This document shows positions 26,901-40,099 of a stretch of DNA of 64,000 nt, piece by piece (position 1 is the first letter of the stretch; the number at the start of each line of letters is the position of its first letter). This DNA comes from Thamnaconus septentrionalis. Taxonomy: Eukaryota > Chordata > Actinopteri > Tetraodontiformes > Monacanthidae. The notes beneath the pieces are model-generated. The model did not search any database and was not told the DNA's origin. It saw nothing but the letters and a program-made list of their open reading frames with translations. A program made the translations under genes and the position numbers. The stretch lies in assembly GCA_009823395.1 (NCBI GenBank), contig CM020513.1:13498501-13562500 (forward strand). The letters run 5' to 3'.

Positions 26901-29900
26901 GATTCTTTGTTTGTGATTTTCTTTGTTCTACTCATTAGGCGCCGTAAGTGGCTGGAATTCCAATCATTTCCTGGGAGAAGGATCGAGTAGGATGCTGCCT
27001 CAAACTAAGCCGAGGGGCCTCTCTGTGTTCCTGACAGCAAATCCATGTCTTGTAAAGACCACGCTTCCATACCACCGATTTCCAAACCCTGAAGGCCCAC
27101 TGCAGAAGATCATTCAGTGTCATCTAACTCAGGCATGGGCAAACTACGGCCCGGGGACCATATGTGGCCCGTCAGGCTTTTTAATCCAGCCTGCCAAACT
27201 TGAAGAAATTATATTAATCATAAATTAATCATAAAATAGCTGTATTTCATTCATTTTTTTCAGTGTTTTAAGAGTCGTTTCAATTAAGAGCTAAATACCG
27301 TGGGGCTTCAAAGACACTGATTTTGTTGTAACTTTGCTTTTGTTCATTTTCAATTGACATTAAAGCACGTGTTCTACATATCACAAGATATATTTTTTTC
27401 CTCCTATGAGGTGGGTCACCAAAACACTCCATCCATCTGCTCCTGCTCTGGCCCCTCGGTCAAATTTTAGAACCCACCAGCCAAAAAGTTTGCCCAACCC
27501 TGATCTAAAAAAAAATCTACAAAAACACGTTGCAACTCAAAACCTTTACTATCACTATTCAAATATTTCTCGCACCGGCACTTGTGCCACTGTATGTCAT
27601 TAGAAATAGCCACTTAATGAAAACACAGCTGTTATCTACAGTTGCCCCTCTGATAAACACGAGCACCAGTTGTGACCCGGGAAGCCACGCAGGTATTTTA
27701 TCGGCGGGGTCCACAGGGACGGAGACGCCTTGAGTTCTCGCTCCCGACTCTCTTTGCTCTTCACACTGCTGAGCAAACACACGTATCTCCACAGCGTAAT
27801 AGGATCTATTAGCTCGTGTTTATGATTGATAAACCTTGTCGTGCCGGCGCGCCGCGAAAATGTCATCACGCAAACACAAGTGCGCCCCCGACACACCCGC
27901 ACCGCACGCTCAAACATGACCCCCCAAGCCGGCCAATCAAATTTAAACCACTTACTTTTGCTGGATGTTTACATTCACTCCGCGCAGAGTCGGGATCGGT
28001 AAACACATCCTGCATGTAAATAAACTTAATCTCAGCTCTGGCTGACGGGAACAGCAGATTGAAATCTGCACTTTCAGACCACATGTCTGGCTGTTTATCA
28101 AAAGGCCTCAGACTGGGCATTGTGGAAAAGCACATAATTGTCTCCTTTCCTCAATAATCAGCTCAAAACCCCAGGAAGGATATTAAGGGAGATTCCTCTG
28201 CAGAGTGGACGGGATCCATGAGCCGAAAACAAAGACTGGACTCATCAATCTGGAAATGGAGATTTATTTTTCTTTAAAATCAAGCAAAAAGATCCATTGC
28301 ACTGATAGAGACAGTTTTCAGACTCTAATTTTTGCCAAAATTCATTTCAGCTAACTTTATTATGTCACATTGAAAGACCGTTCATCAATTAATTAATTCA
28401 TTTGATGAGAATCTTTTTAATTTTAAGAATGTCACCTTCTTAAAATTAAGATATAATCTGCAGACATAAACTGACACCGGGTTGTATTTGAATTAATTTA
28501 AAAACTTTTCAAAGATTTTTAAATCTTTTTAAATGATTGAAGACCATTAAGATACATTTTTATCATGAATCAATTTTTATTTTTTTATTATTAAATACTT
28601 TAACAAGTAACTGGCTATTATCTAACAGGAACAACCTGCTGCCAAGTTTTACAGCTTCAAAAACCATTTGGTAACAGAACCTGGTTGGTTAAGGACTTGC
28701 ATTAAAAATTGAAGGTGTCAAATGACAAACCAGTAGAGCTTTTAGTCTCGGCTTATCTAATTTAGCCTAAGTAGCTGTTCTTTCTTTTAACACAGACAAT
28801 GACAGAATCGATCAAATGAAGGATCATTGCTGTAAATCAGCCACCATCGGAAAAGTTTCCACTGGAGTGCAGCTCCAGTTGGAGCCGTCGCTTGTGTGGC
28901 CCTCACACCTGCCTCATCAACTGGCCCTAATCCCTGGCATACTGGAAGTCATCTGACCAGCAGTCTGGTGGGCCACTTCCCCTCCGTGGACCTCACATCA
29001 AACACGGCGGCTCGGATATCACCAAAACCCCAAACAGAAACACTATCCTCCCGTCATAACAACTCCCACACAAGGACCCATCACCCAAAACCCAGCGCAA
29101 GGGTTTTCTCTGTTCACTTATTCAACTCATCTACGGAAACAAGCACGCTCCGTTTATTTGTTTTGTTCTATTTTGGTCCAATGAGGAACCCTGTGACTCG
29201 GGTTTTATTAAAAGGTTTGTTAATTAAAAGGGGGTTTGTCTGTCTTGAGTGGAAGGAAATGTGATGACAGTGGGAAAACAGAGGGGCTGCATTAACAAGA
29301 AAATTCCCATCCAAACATTGAAATATATAGATATAATTGAACATAGCAATACTGTAGCCTTATTAACTATTATTTTAATATACACATTTTTTTTTTTATA
29401 ATTTTGCTTTAACAAACACAAATTTCAGCATTACACCCGAGTTTGGTTGCTTTTATATTTTAAGGAAACACAACAAACTGTGCTTGTAAACTTCCCTTTA
29501 AACAGGATTGTGAAAAAACAAACAGTTCAACCTGTTTTAAGCCTCCCGCAGACTTTTTTTTTCCTGTTATCATTGAGAGAGATGGAAGGAGGGCAATCTC
29601 GCCATCAGTTTTACATTAACATGAGACGCGTCCGCCACAGTCGGCTAATCAGATCAACAGCAGAGGTCGGATCAGTTCACCCACCCACTGATCCAGATCA
29701 GCGGACGGATGCACCAAAACTGATCCGCATCCCAGTCGATAAACAGCTTTCGGCCGATGCGGCTGCTGTAATCCAATAGTGGGAGCGAACATTTGCAATG
29801 ATCCTCAAGTCGGTACAATGGACGGCTGGGTTCATTAAAGGGGGGGGGGCCTCACCAGCGACGCGCGTGCGTGCGTGCGCGCCGTTTGGCTGGAGACGTG

Positions 29901-31228
29901 TGTGTTTGAGCAAATCCAATGACGGGCCACTTGAAATAAAGTGTTTAATTAAGCATTGTGAAGCTCAGCTGGCGGCCCTGCAAGGAGCTGCAGGACGGCC
30001 GCAGACCAGGCCAGGGACACACTTTCACATCCTTACACAGGGGTGGAGGGGGGGCTGCGTTGAACACACATACACACACATACACCGGCAAACATGCCAT
30101 CGCACACACACACACAGGCCTGTTGACACTCGTGACACTCTCTCAGGGTGAGACGAAGGGGATGGGTGTTCGTGCACGTGTGTTTGCGTGCGTGCGTGCA
30201 CGTGTGGTTGTGTGTGTGCTGGATGGAAGATGGAGCAGAGAGGGAGCACCTTGGGCCGGAGTGACGGCTGTCGCATCGGAGCCACTTGCAACATGACGAC
30301 GCAGCACGGCAGAGCGGCGGAGGTGAGGGGGGCGGCAGAGGGGGACAGGGGAATGGGGGTGAGGGGGAGTGGGGATCGGGGAGGGAGGGATTTCACGGCG
30401 CTTCGGTCGCCATTCAAGTTTTCCGGAGCGACGTGCCCCTTCATAAATAGCTGAGGCCGAGTGGCCCCTGCGGAACAACCTCAGCGTTGTCGGTGACAAA
30501 ATCTATTTATAGCCGCAGCAGAGCCGCTGCCAAGTGATGATCCAGCAGCACGTCTGTCTGCATAGCGGGCTGCTCCTTCTTTACCGTAAAAAAATATATA
30601 TAAAGTGAATAAAAATTTTAAAAAAAAAAAAAAACAAAGGGCACTGCTTCTTGCAGTTGAACAAAGCCAAGTCTGTCTGTGACTCCTGCACCTTCTATTT
30701 CAAGTCTCCGTATCTCCCCCCAGCTTCCCCAGCCGGCCTGGCTGCACACTCACAGGCCACGCCATGGAAATTGGACTGTGGTCGGGACTTTAAAAAAAAA
30801 GGCAGCCCTGAATACATTATATTGTTGTGGACAGATTAGCCAAAACTTTAAAAAAAGAGACCGAGAGAGAAGAATGAACTTCTCAAACCCTTTGGCCCTC
30901 TTGGATAATATCAGCTGTCTGGGTTTGTTTCTTCAGGAAAGGATGACACTGAGGTGAAAACGTCTTCTAAAGGCCAAGCGAAGTAAAAATCTTTTCTCAG
31001 GGCGATGGGCCGGCGTGAGAGCCGTCCCCGTGTTCAGCCGTCTTTGTCTGAGAAACTCTTTGTTCCCGGAAAAGCTTGATGTATTATAAACCACAGAAGC
31101 GTCAAGATCTGAGAGCAACCACTTGTCTCGCAGCCACCCGCTCCCCCGACACACACACACACACACACAACACCCCTACCCCCTCTCCAGCTGCGTTCCT
31201 GCGTGTCCCACAGGCTCAGGAGGGTGCA

Positions 31229-31311
<83 letters not shown>

Positions 31312-33255
31312 CCGGGGTCAAAGCAGCGGCACTAAAAATAAGAGTTTTCCTCTTTTCTATTTGAATGCTAATGGAGGTCACTTCTACTTGTCTCCTTCCC
31401 ATGCCAAGTTGTCTCCACCAGCCCACGTATCCTCTGCGCTAACACAGACACGCCGCTGCTGCTGAAATGGAAGTGATGAGGAAGAAGAGCTGAACTCACA
31501 CGCAGACAGAGAGCGATCGTACAGGCCCACAAACATGACACACGCCACCAGTCGCAAAGCTGCTGCTCAGGGAGGCTGACTGACACTGTTCAGAAGTAGT
31601 GGCGGAAAGCAAAGAAAACTTGAAAGGCCATTCTTTCTTTTCCAACAATACTGAATGGCCTGCAAATGTTTTCCAGCGTGAGAAGAAATGGGCAGAAATA
31701 GCTCAGATGTATATGAATAAAATAATCGGGAAATCTAACATGACTCCCGGTGGAATTTTCAAACTGTCAGGGAAGTTCTTTCAGTTTGTGGCGATGCACG
31801 TTATTACTATTTTTACTTTTAAACAAATACTTTCCATCTCCCGCCCCTCCAGCGGCACTGAAGGATTCTGCTGTGAGATCTTCACACGGCATATCTTCAA
31901 TTCAAGACGCAGAAAGAAATGAGTTACTTTTCTGACTCATCACTGGCTGGTGGAAGGAGGAGGCAACCCTCGCTGACCCTGCTCAGATCCAGGCTGTTCC
32001 TTCCCTAAACTGGCCAAAGCTCTGATTTGGCAGCGGAGAAATGACACCAGAAAATGAAACAGTACGTGCTCTTGCTGAAAGGATTTAGGCATTTCAGACT
32101 TTTAGGCCACAAAGCAAATATCATAAATCTGAGCAAAGATCTCGAGACGTTTCACCTCAACTAAGCCGGACGTTCCGCAAGAAAACTATTTATACATCAC
32201 AATAGCCTTTTTTTTTTTTTATCACGAAATGTATTTTAAAAATAAAAAAAGAGACAAGGTTGAAAACAACAACAAGCAACACTAAACAACAAATGAGAAG
32301 AGTGATCTCCGGCTGCCAACAGGAGGATCAGAGTGAGTTAATCATTTAAAACCAGCCTGGCCATGAGACTCAATTTAGAACTCTAACTCTTCATTAGAGC
32401 TCTAATTCATACACACAGCACTACAGCAGAGGTAACATTGCAGCAAAGAAAATTGATAAAACAATATAATTATCTACAACTAAAATGAATATTTCCAACA
32501 CTGTGGCCTGGTTATACGACTTCAATGTGTTTCAGTCGTGTGGACTTCTAGGAAGCATCGGTTTGTCCCTTCTTTGGATGTGTTTTGTCTTGTTTTGTTC
32601 TCTCTCTTTTTACGCAGCGGCGCCACGCTACTGAACGTAAAATGGCCACATGGTCGTAGTAACCTTCAGCTCGGCTCCCAGGATCTCATCCCTCTGCCCT
32701 GTGCTGCCTGCCTGCTGCCTGCGTGTGTGACGCCACCATCACGTCGACACGTAACCACCGTCGTTCACAGAAATTATTATTTTCATTTTTTTTTTCTTTA
32801 ATTCAAGGTGTGAAGGGGCTGGTGGGAGCCTGCCAGCCAGCCAGCCAGCCAGCCACCACATGGTCTTCTGCCTTCTCATGGAGATGCACAACAACACACA
32901 TACACACACACCGACACAGTCACGTCGGGTTTCATTTAGAATGACTCAGTTGGTCGTGATCGGCTACGATGTAATGCTACAAAAACTCCCTCCTCCTCCC
33001 GCTAACAGATGACTGATTCTCGCCCATTAATCAGGCCCGTCAGTCCCGCAGAACGTCGCCTGCTTCCGCCGCCGGTTCCAGGGGGGCGCGTCGCCGCCGA
33101 CGCACCGAGCGAGCCGCGTTCAGACGGGCTGAGACGTTTCAACACGCAAAAACATACTTACTCTCTCCACATGTGGAGCAGATGCAGATGGCGAGGACGG
33201 ACAGCGTCAAACCCCAAAACAAGGTCGGGCTTCCCGTCGGCGAGTCCGCTCTCAT
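23328..33255 (-). CDS. igf1r: Insulin-like growth factor 1 receptor, 5' part (coding exons 1 and 2)
   Basis: Receptor tyrosine kinase of the insulin-receptor family; binds IGF-1/IGF-2 at the cell surface. Two coding exons are present: exon 1 at 33162-33255 (94 bp) and exon 2 at 23328-23891 (564 bp), separated by a 9.3 kb intron. Exon 1 ends with A before GTAAGTATG and exon 2 begins TC after GTTTCAG, restoring an Ile codon, so the protein reads ..[16 protein letters not shown]. Exon 2 leaves one base (phase 1) before GTAAGC. From memory, human IGF1R exon 1 is also 94 coding bp with the same phase. The L1 domain text ([49 protein letters not shown]) is closer to IGF1R than to INSR. Cys-rich, FnIII and kinase exons must lie beyond the left edge. 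I cannot tell the teleost a and b copies apart. Confidence 0.95.
23902..23970 (+). repeat. (AG)34 array beside igf1r exon 2
   Basis: Read on the transcribed strand it is (CT)34, ending about 10 nt before the exon 2 acceptor and serving as its pyrimidine tract. Confidence 0.97.
24063..24560. repeat. Degenerate interspersed repeat (TACTTTTACT type)
   Basis: Contains ACTTTTTACTTTTACTCCCTAC near the left end and TACTTAAGTACAAG, TTTACTCCCATAGTACAG near the right end, typical of an abundant fish non-autonomous DNA repeat. Boundaries are uncertain. Confidence 0.4.
27130..27502 (+). mobile_element. Non-autonomous hAT-type element, same family
   Basis: 373 bp; begins CAGGCATGGGCAAACTACGG and ends AAGTTTGCCCAACCCTG. 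Flanks ATCTAACT and ATCTAAAA agree at 6 of 8 positions, as expected of an older target-site duplication. It shares the CCATATG-GGCCC block with the 42335 copy. Confidence 0.75.
31230..31309 (+). repeat. (AC)40 microsatellite
   Basis: 80-bp array in igf1r intron 1; a shorter CA array sits at 31151-31169. Confidence 0.97.
33162..33255 (-). CDS. igf1r: igf1r exon 1: signal peptide
   Basis: Encodes about 31 residues, starting [16 protein letters not shown], then a hydrophobic core [10 protein letters not shown] and a likely cleavage before GE-ICD. The SPT..WGL pattern and length match the IGF1R signal peptide. Two further in-frame ATGs lie upstream, at about 33267 (MLRNMRAD..) and 33321 (MFPRLG..). 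I chose 33255 because it gives the family's usual length, but the upstream starts cannot be excluded. The donor is AGA|GTAAGTATG. Confidence 0.92.
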
Positions 33256-33962
33256 GTTCCTCAACATCGTCCACCTCTCGCCGAGAGGGCCGAGTGGAAA
33301 TAATCCCAGTCGTGGAAACAAAAATCAAACAGTCCAAAGGATGTTTTCTGTTTTTTATATTTAAAAAAAATAAAAAATAAAAGGGAAGGCGGTGGTGATG
33401 GGGGCTGGAAAAAATGAACGCGTGTCGAGCCGGGAGAGGCTACACTCCGTGATAAGCAGCTCTGAGCCGTGCGCGACGGGCAAGAATCTAGAAAAAAAAA
33501 AAGCAAAATAAACGCGAAACCAGTCGGTCGTTTTCTCAGAGTAAAAACAAAACAAAAAAAAACAAAGAACGGCGGGGGAAGCACTACAAGTGCCTGCTAT
33601 TTCTGCCGATCGCAGGCTCCGTTGACGCACGCTGGTATGGCGCACACGCCAGCGACTCTACAGGATGCATGATGGTGATCCCCATCTTCAGTCTCCATCT
33701 CCTGGAAACAGCAGTGCGCGTTCGGTGCGATCAGGCCCCGTCGGCGTGGAAAAAATGAGAAGAATTGAGATGGGGGGAAATAAATCAAGTTGGTGCTGGT
33801 TGTTATTCTACGCCACCATGACGGGGGTGACCCCTCTATACCCCCACCACCACCAAAAAGGCTCGATCGCAAGAATCCCACGTGTGAACGAGGAGTGTGT
33901 GCGCCGAGTAGCGGGGGGCCAAAGAAAAAACACAGAGATAGCGACGCAACACACACACACAC

Positions 33963-34000
<38 letters not shown>

Positions 34001-34700
34001 AGGTCCTGGTCCTGTGAGGGTGGTGGCTGCGAAGCTGCAAAATGAATGAAATGAAAAAGCCTCCTTTCTGTGCAGCAATTGGCACCGGTCACGCAACGGA
34101 CGAGTCGCCCCGCTTTTTATTTCTCATAAAAAGAAACAGAAGAGAAACAATTCCTCCGTTCAGCGGCCGCCAGCCCGAAAGAAAACAGCAGACTTGTGCC
34201 ACGCAATGGGTCTCCAGCGAGACGACCTCTGCTCGGGGTGGGAGGGAGGGAGAACACGTCCGAGGAGTTGCCCCTCTTTCTTTCGTTCTCTCTATCGATC
34301 TCTTTTCCACCCCTTACGAACGATCCTCCGCTCGCATGTTGTACATCCACGTCGAGGGGAAATGAAGGAGATCGAGGCGGCAGTGTGTGGGGGGGAAACA
34401 AGAGAAGCTCCCGTCGTGCGTAAAAATCCAGACGCCGCTCGCCGTCCGTCGGTCGGTGGGTTGATCGCCAGGCTGCGACTCTCGCTCTCTCCGCTGCTGG
34501 AATCTCTGCTGTAAACAAGAGTCGGCTTCTCTCGCACACAACGCGCACTGCTACGGATAAGGTGACCGCGGAGCTGCAGGGAAAAGGCGGAGTGGATCGG
34601 CGAACCGGGGGGATTCCCGAAAGATCAACGCCCCTCTCCCCCTCTGTCCTCCGCAGACGAAGAGCATGTCGGAACCAGAACGCCAGATCACAACGTCTCT
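33256..34700 (-). promoter_or_regulatory. igf1r: igf1r 5' UTR and CpG-rich promoter region
   Basis: Directly upstream of igf1r exon 1 on the minus strand, with many CpG dinucleotides and GC-rich blocks interrupted by A/T runs (33360-33380, 33490-33560) and a CA repeat (33949-33999). Known IGF1R genes have a long (about 1 kb) GC-rich 5' UTR and a TATA-less initiator promoter; this stretch fits. I cannot place the transcription start. CpG density falls sharply beyond about 34.7 kb. Confidence 0.55.
33949..33999 (+). repeat. (AC)n array in the igf1r 5' region
   Basis: CA repeat interrupted once (ACAAAACAC), within the likely 5' UTR or promoter. Confidence 0.95.
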
Positions 34701-36689
34701 ACGCGCACAGGACGTTTTTTTCTTCTTCTTCTTGTTGGGATTCGCAGCATGTGCTTTTTCCCATTTTTTTCAACAAATAACAAAACGTTTAGCGCGTCAT
34801 TCTAGGAGCTTCTACGCGCTTTGCCGCCTTCATTTTAAGGAGGAAAACACCCAAATTCTCAACGGTCCGAGATGTTTTGCGCAACTAAAAATTGCACAAA
34901 TCTGGCAGGAAATAAACAAAAACAAGCGCTGGTATTTTACCTTTTGTTTTTATCTTTGCCATCACATGATCAACAAAACGTTCCTGTGCTAAATGAATTA
35001 GTAGGTATTATTTTCACTAGCTTGTGAAACACAATTTTCCTTGTTTTATTTCAAAAGGCAACATTTATTCTAGCACTATCTAACTTCAGGCTCATTTCAT
35101 TCATATTTAACTGATTTCTGAGGAGGTGCATATTTTTCTTTCAGTCTCCCACTGTTCCTGTGTGACAATTTGCAGGTCTTTGGCATCATTGTGACTCAAA
35201 CAAATGCGGTGGTCATCAAGGCCCCCTACCCGTTCCATTGTCATTATAATGTCGCGGTTTCAAAAACCTGCAAGGTTGTCGTCGTTTTGAGGGATTTACT
35301 GACCTCCGTCGAAGCGGGATTCCGATACTTTGCATTATCTCTGTGTTTCTTGAATGCTGAAGGAGGGGGAGGGGGGGCTGTGCGATGTATTAACAGCATG
35401 TGGATGTGAGATTACCTCCACCTCAGACAACACGTTGACGTAATAACTTGGAACGTGTATTCAGAAGCGTCTGATGAAATTAATGTTTGGCTTGGTATGT
35501 TTTTCACACTGGAAAAAAAAAACATTAGGTAAGTCTGATTCTTTTGATTGGAATTGTTTATTTATTTTCTTTAGAAATATATAAGAATGTCTTCCGTGGC
35601 AAAAGTAAGCTTTAGGTTTAAAAACACAGCAGTCTCTCAGTGTCTATGGCAAATGGAAAAAAAAACAAAAATCCAACGTGATTTAGAATTGTACGTGTAT
35701 TTTCTTTGGTATGAAAATCATATTCTAAACATGCTTTCCTCTCTTGTTTTTTTCTCTTTTTTTCTGTTATTCTTTTTTTTTTTTTTTTTTTTTTTCAAGG
35801 TTGGGATTTGTTACTCCTGACATGAACAGGATTACTGGATGAAACCTTGCGCACCGGAGCCGTGCCATAGGTTACACCGCACATTGTCGTCACTGGCCGC
35901 ATGTAAATTGTGACATGGAGCAAATCATTCACGAGAGGAGCACCCACACTGCGTGCAGCGTTCATTCATCACACACATACACGCACGCACACACACTCAC
36001 TCTCTCAGTCACAATATGGTCTGCAATGGGCGTCGCTATTCGACCGAGTCTGCTTCCGAGCGCTGTCACACACATCACACAGCTGCTCCCTGGCGTTTCA
36101 CACTGCAGAGGCTCCAGGGAGGATTTTTAAACAATCGCATGAATGAAAAGATAGAATATTTGACGTCAGAGTCAAATTCGGATGTTTTTAGACAAAATTA
36201 TAATCTGATTTTTTTTGTTCGTTTGTGTTCCTCCGCTTTTAGACTCTTCTGGTATTGCGTTTTATTTGACATTTGCTAATTACTGTCAAAATAAATATGG
36301 CTGCAATCTGAGATTACAAATGAGTAAGATTCGTTGGCTGACAAAAAAGTTGCATTATGTTGGAGCAAATTTAAATATCTATACACGCGTACACACTTTG
36401 ATATAGATGATAGCGAAGGTATTTTTTTCCATTTTATTTTTAACATATGTATTTGAGTGTAGCCGTTTTTATTCCCCAAAAAACTAGTAAAGCATCATTT
36501 ATTTTTCCCAAGGGCCTTGTTTTGTTTGTATCTTTCTAACTTGATTGCTATGTTTAAAAAAAAAAAAAGGGCCAAAAAACGAAAACACTTCTGATGATCA
36601 TATTTTCTACAGTAATACGTTCTTTTTATCGTACATATTTACGGCCGTCTGTCTCGTTGGACTGTTCGGCTCCGTTTGACTGTTTAGGT

Positions 36690-36703
36690 CCTCCCTCTGC
36701 TGG
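36690..36703 (-). promoter_or_regulatory. CTCF-like motif between igf1r and cfap161
   Basis: CCAGCAGAGGGAGG on the minus strand matches 13 of 14 core positions (A for C at position 12). Confidence 0.35.
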
Positions 36704-36763
36704 CGTAAAGGAGTACCTACACTTTTATGGCAAATTTATTATTAAATTTATAATAAATTTATA

Positions 36764-36779
36764 ATTATTATTATTATTA

Positions 36780-36823
<44 letters not shown>
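36764..36823 (+). repeat. (TTA)n-(TAG)14 compound array
   Basis: TTA units pass directly into TAG units. Confidence 0.95.
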
Positions 36824-36889
36824 TTGTATTCAAAATTTGTAAATTGTGTTTTATTTTCAACTCTTCAAAAATAAAATAATAAATCTTAC

Positions 36890-36895
36890 TTTATT
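36890..36895 (-). terminator. cfap161: Candidate poly(A) signal of cfap161
   Basis: AATAAA on the minus strand, about 190 bp past the cfap161 stop, in an A/T-rich stretch. A second TTTATT block occurs about 40 bp further on. No other AATAAA lies nearer the stop. Confidence 0.5.
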
Positions 36896-37082
36896 TATGG
36901 CCCATTCATACATACATACATGGGCCATAAATTCTCCTGACCAGTAAAGAGTTATTTCCTCTTCTCCAACACAATGCACCCACAATCAGCTTCCAAATAA
37001 CAGCTTCAACGCCATCTTCAACCTATAACTCCCTCTCCAAGTTATTTTTAAAACTGAGTCTTGAGCTCGGAGCCCCTCCCTT

Positions 37083-39093
37083 CTATTGTCCTGCTGGTGG
37101 AGGAAGACCAGCAGCACCCAGTATTTCTTTTTCCGTTGGGGGCTCCTCATTGTCAGCAGATGCCAGTGCATTTGTGAGGGGGTTCGGCTCCTTCTCTGGT
37201 GGGTAGGGGGCGTACACCAGCCAGTGGTTCTGCACCTCTTCTGCTTTGTGGGAATCCAGGAAGGTGTGAGCCGTCACTTCATACTCGTTGCCAAATAGGG
37301 TCCTGTGTGGAGATGCGCGTTAGAACGACTGTGAATGAGCCTTCAAGTCTCATTTCAGATTGATTGGCATCAGTGTGACATCAACACACAGACCTACAAA
37401 CAGAATGGAAGCTTACCAAAGGACGTGATTACTCAGAGCAGCCAGAGCTTGGTTTGTCCTGCAGTGGACAATCAGTACTTTCACGTTGGCCTTCAAAAAA
37501 TTTAGAAAAACAAAAACGTCCATGATTAAGAATCAAAAAACCGAAGCACTGTGAATGATAAACCAAATCACATGAAGATGCAGTAAAGGCTTACGGGAAC
37601 AGGGCAGCCCTCATTTTCAAACCTTTCCTGAGGGTCAAAGTAGACCATCTTCCACCGGGTCAGGAAGGAGTCGTCGCTGTCCAGGTACACGTCTTGCAGC
37701 CGCGACAGTTTTGCACACTGATTGACGGTAGCGATGGTTGCAGTTGGTGAGAGGAAAAGTTAAAAAATTTATGACAACAAAATAGCGGCATATTCTCCAC
37801 TAACAATTGAGTTCAGATTGTTAGTACCTTTTGAAAACTTTTCGCCTCACTTTTCAAGAAAAACTGTGGAGAAAAAAGATTGAGAAAATGTTAGTTTCCA
37901 TAAATGATTTAGGACATTAAGGCCTGTTTTTCATAGCATCTTGCTGCTTAAGCCCATTTGTAAAAAAAAAAAAAATTTAATAAAAGAAATGTAGTAACAG
38001 ATTCCCTTTTTTTTCATTACAAGTGAATTATTGTATCCGTGACAGTAATATCAAGCACATGTCTTGGTTCACTTACTCCAGCAGCAAAGCCGGTCGTTTT
38101 CAGTGCAAAACTTTGGTTGTAGCACAGCGGTGAGCCTTCAGGACTGCCATCTACGCTGCAACCACATCAGTTTCAGAGGCGGCCGATAGGGTGCACGTGG
38201 GTGGCCTGTCGAGTGTCTGCGTGGCTACCTGGTGATGACGAAGGTGGTGCGCGTACAGGCCTGAGCCCGTCCTGCAGTCACCCCGCAGGGGCCCTTGATG
38301 CCGGGGACGGGAGTCGTAATCAGGCTGTGGATGTCCGTGTTGACGTTCAAAGCCAGGTACCGATTTTCCCCTCCTCCGACGTGCACCAACATGACGGAAT
38401 CCCCAAAGTGCAAAAAGCCGTCATTTGTCACGGTTATATCCACCTAAACACACAAGCCAACAAGGCCCTTCTTGTCATCCTTCTCATCATCATAATTGCT
38501 TTACTATGTTATTCCACTGTTTCTCCAGATCAAAATTACCGGTCTCAGAATGTTGTATTTGAGGTAGTCTATCTTCTGAATAGTCAGCTCGCCCCTCTCT
38601 CTTTTCTCCAGGTACTTTCTCTTGAGATCCTGCAAGAACAAGTATGGAATTCTAATTAATTCCCTATTTGTTTTGGTCAGCGTCTAACTAAAAAAATCTG
38701 TATCCTTCAAAAATACTTTCACGGACCTCCTCAGACGTTTTTGTCTTCAAATATTGAGGACATCTAGACAATACTAAATTGAACAATAATTACCTCTAAA
38801 TGAACAGCATAAACATAATGTAAAGTGGGAAAACACCAATTTTATGCTGATTATAGGAGTTTAAATAAATCCATTATAAAATCTGTTTTCTTTACAAGGT
38901 GCATATCAAGGTCAGAGGACAGCAGCAAAGCCTCCTTAAGACCTCAACCTCCTTCATATGAGAAGTCAAATGAGCAGCCACCGCCACTACCATGGAGCAC
39001 CACAATAAATGAGGCACAAACCTCCTCCAAGCACAAGTTCTCGTACCAGTTCCCAATTTTAACACCACTCTTATAAGTTCTCGTGTTCGCCAT
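37083..39093 (-). CDS. cfap161: Cilia- and flagella-associated protein 161 (complete, 8 exons)
   Basis: Microtubule inner protein of doublet microtubules in motile cilia and flagella (formerly C15orf26). Exons, 5' to 3': 39022-39093, 38540-38629, 38229-38443, 38077-38155, 37828-37863, 37595-37717, 37417-37490, 37083-37302. All splice sites are GT-AG and phases agree. The CDS is 909 bp, 302 residues; human is about 301. Family text is clear throughout: start MANTRTYKSGVKIGNWYEN; LEKRERGELTIQ; DGFLHFGDSVMLV; CGVTAGRAQACTRTTFVI; LQDVYLDSDDSFLTRWKM; VKVLIVHCRTNQALAAL; EVTAHTFLDSHKAEEVQNHW. The start ATG is the first in frame and gives the expected N-terminus. Its 5' end lies only about 0.8 kb from the predicted 3' end of the ceramide synthase gene, same strand. 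Confidence 0.96.
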
Positions 39094-39891
39094 TTCGCCC
39101 AAACACGGCACGTGTCCCGTACTTAAATACGGAAGCAGATGAGAGCCATATTACTCTCTCTCCCTCTTTTTTTTTTAACTGAGACACTGGCGTAAAATAT
39201 GTTGCAAATTGGACTTTTAAATCAGAATTTGGACTTTGATCCTCTGATTCAGAAAGTCTTGACTTTGAAGTCACTGTGTTATTCTCTTGAGGAGGCAAAA
39301 GGAGAAGATGGTACAACACCTTGGATGCTTGGACGGTGGGTGTAATGCAAGACTTTACCTGAGAGGTGAGAAATGTAGGCAGCCAATTGGATCTTTTTAT
39401 TGTCTGTATAGTGCATATACAACATTCTCTTTTAACCTGTGATTGTGACATCAATCACGCAGCTGTCAGAAAACAAGAGCACTGATTGCAATATGCTTTC
39501 TTACCACTAGATGGTGTTAATCCTTATACATTGGGCCTCTAAGATGTTTGCAGTCGTCCCAAAAATATCTATCTATTTAGAATTGTGGGTTCCACATCAA
39601 GAGTTACTCAGAGTTCATCCACTTTGGATGTTGGGATTGAACTACTGCTTCATCTAGGGTTTGGTCTGCCTGACACTGCTGAGAGATTCTGCTTGCAGAA
39701 ACAACCAGTGATGAACACAGCATTGGCTTTGTTACTTTGCCTTTCAGTGTTACTACACTGGCAAAGTATGACACATAAACACATAAACGTAAACAACAAC
39801 AAAATAAAGCAGCTCAGAGTGCTGTTTCAGGTTTTTAACACATTCTTTTTTTTCCTCGTCATTATATCCTGAGACACATCGAAGGAGTCTT

Positions 39892-39897
39892 TTTATT
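39892..39897 (-). terminator. cers3: Candidate poly(A) signal of the ceramide synthase gene
   Basis: AATAAA on the minus strand about 200 bp beyond the stop at 40100 and before the next gene's first exon (39093). Confidence 0.5.
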
Positions 39898-40099
39898 TAG
39901 TAAGGCTCAGTGTGACACGGCAAACAGAATCTATTTTGCCTTTCAAAAAACAGTTATCATAATCCTTCACAATTCCTTTGAAACCAGTATTCACTGCTGA
40001 GGCAGTTTGAAATCACGATTGAACAGCTCAAATTTCAAATGTAAAAGGCCAGTTCGATTGTCCATTTGCCCTTTTCTCAGTTCTTGTCATCTGCTGGTG

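Larger units (their letters stand above)
23892..33161 (-). other. igf1r: igf1r intron 1 (no other gene seen)
   Basis: The intron runs from GTAAGTATG at its 5' end to TTTCAG at its 3' end. It holds a degenerate repeat at about 24063-24560, a hAT-type element at 27130-27502, an A/T-rich stretch at 28280-28620 and CA repeats near 31150 and 31230-31309. No open frame inside resembles a known exon. Confidence 0.8.
34700..36889. other. Intergenic stretch between igf1r promoter and cfap161 3' end
   Basis: A/T-rich, with poly(T) at 35772-35797, a TTA/TAG array at 36764-36823 and a CTCF-like motif at 36690-36703. No gene seen. Confidence 0.7.
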
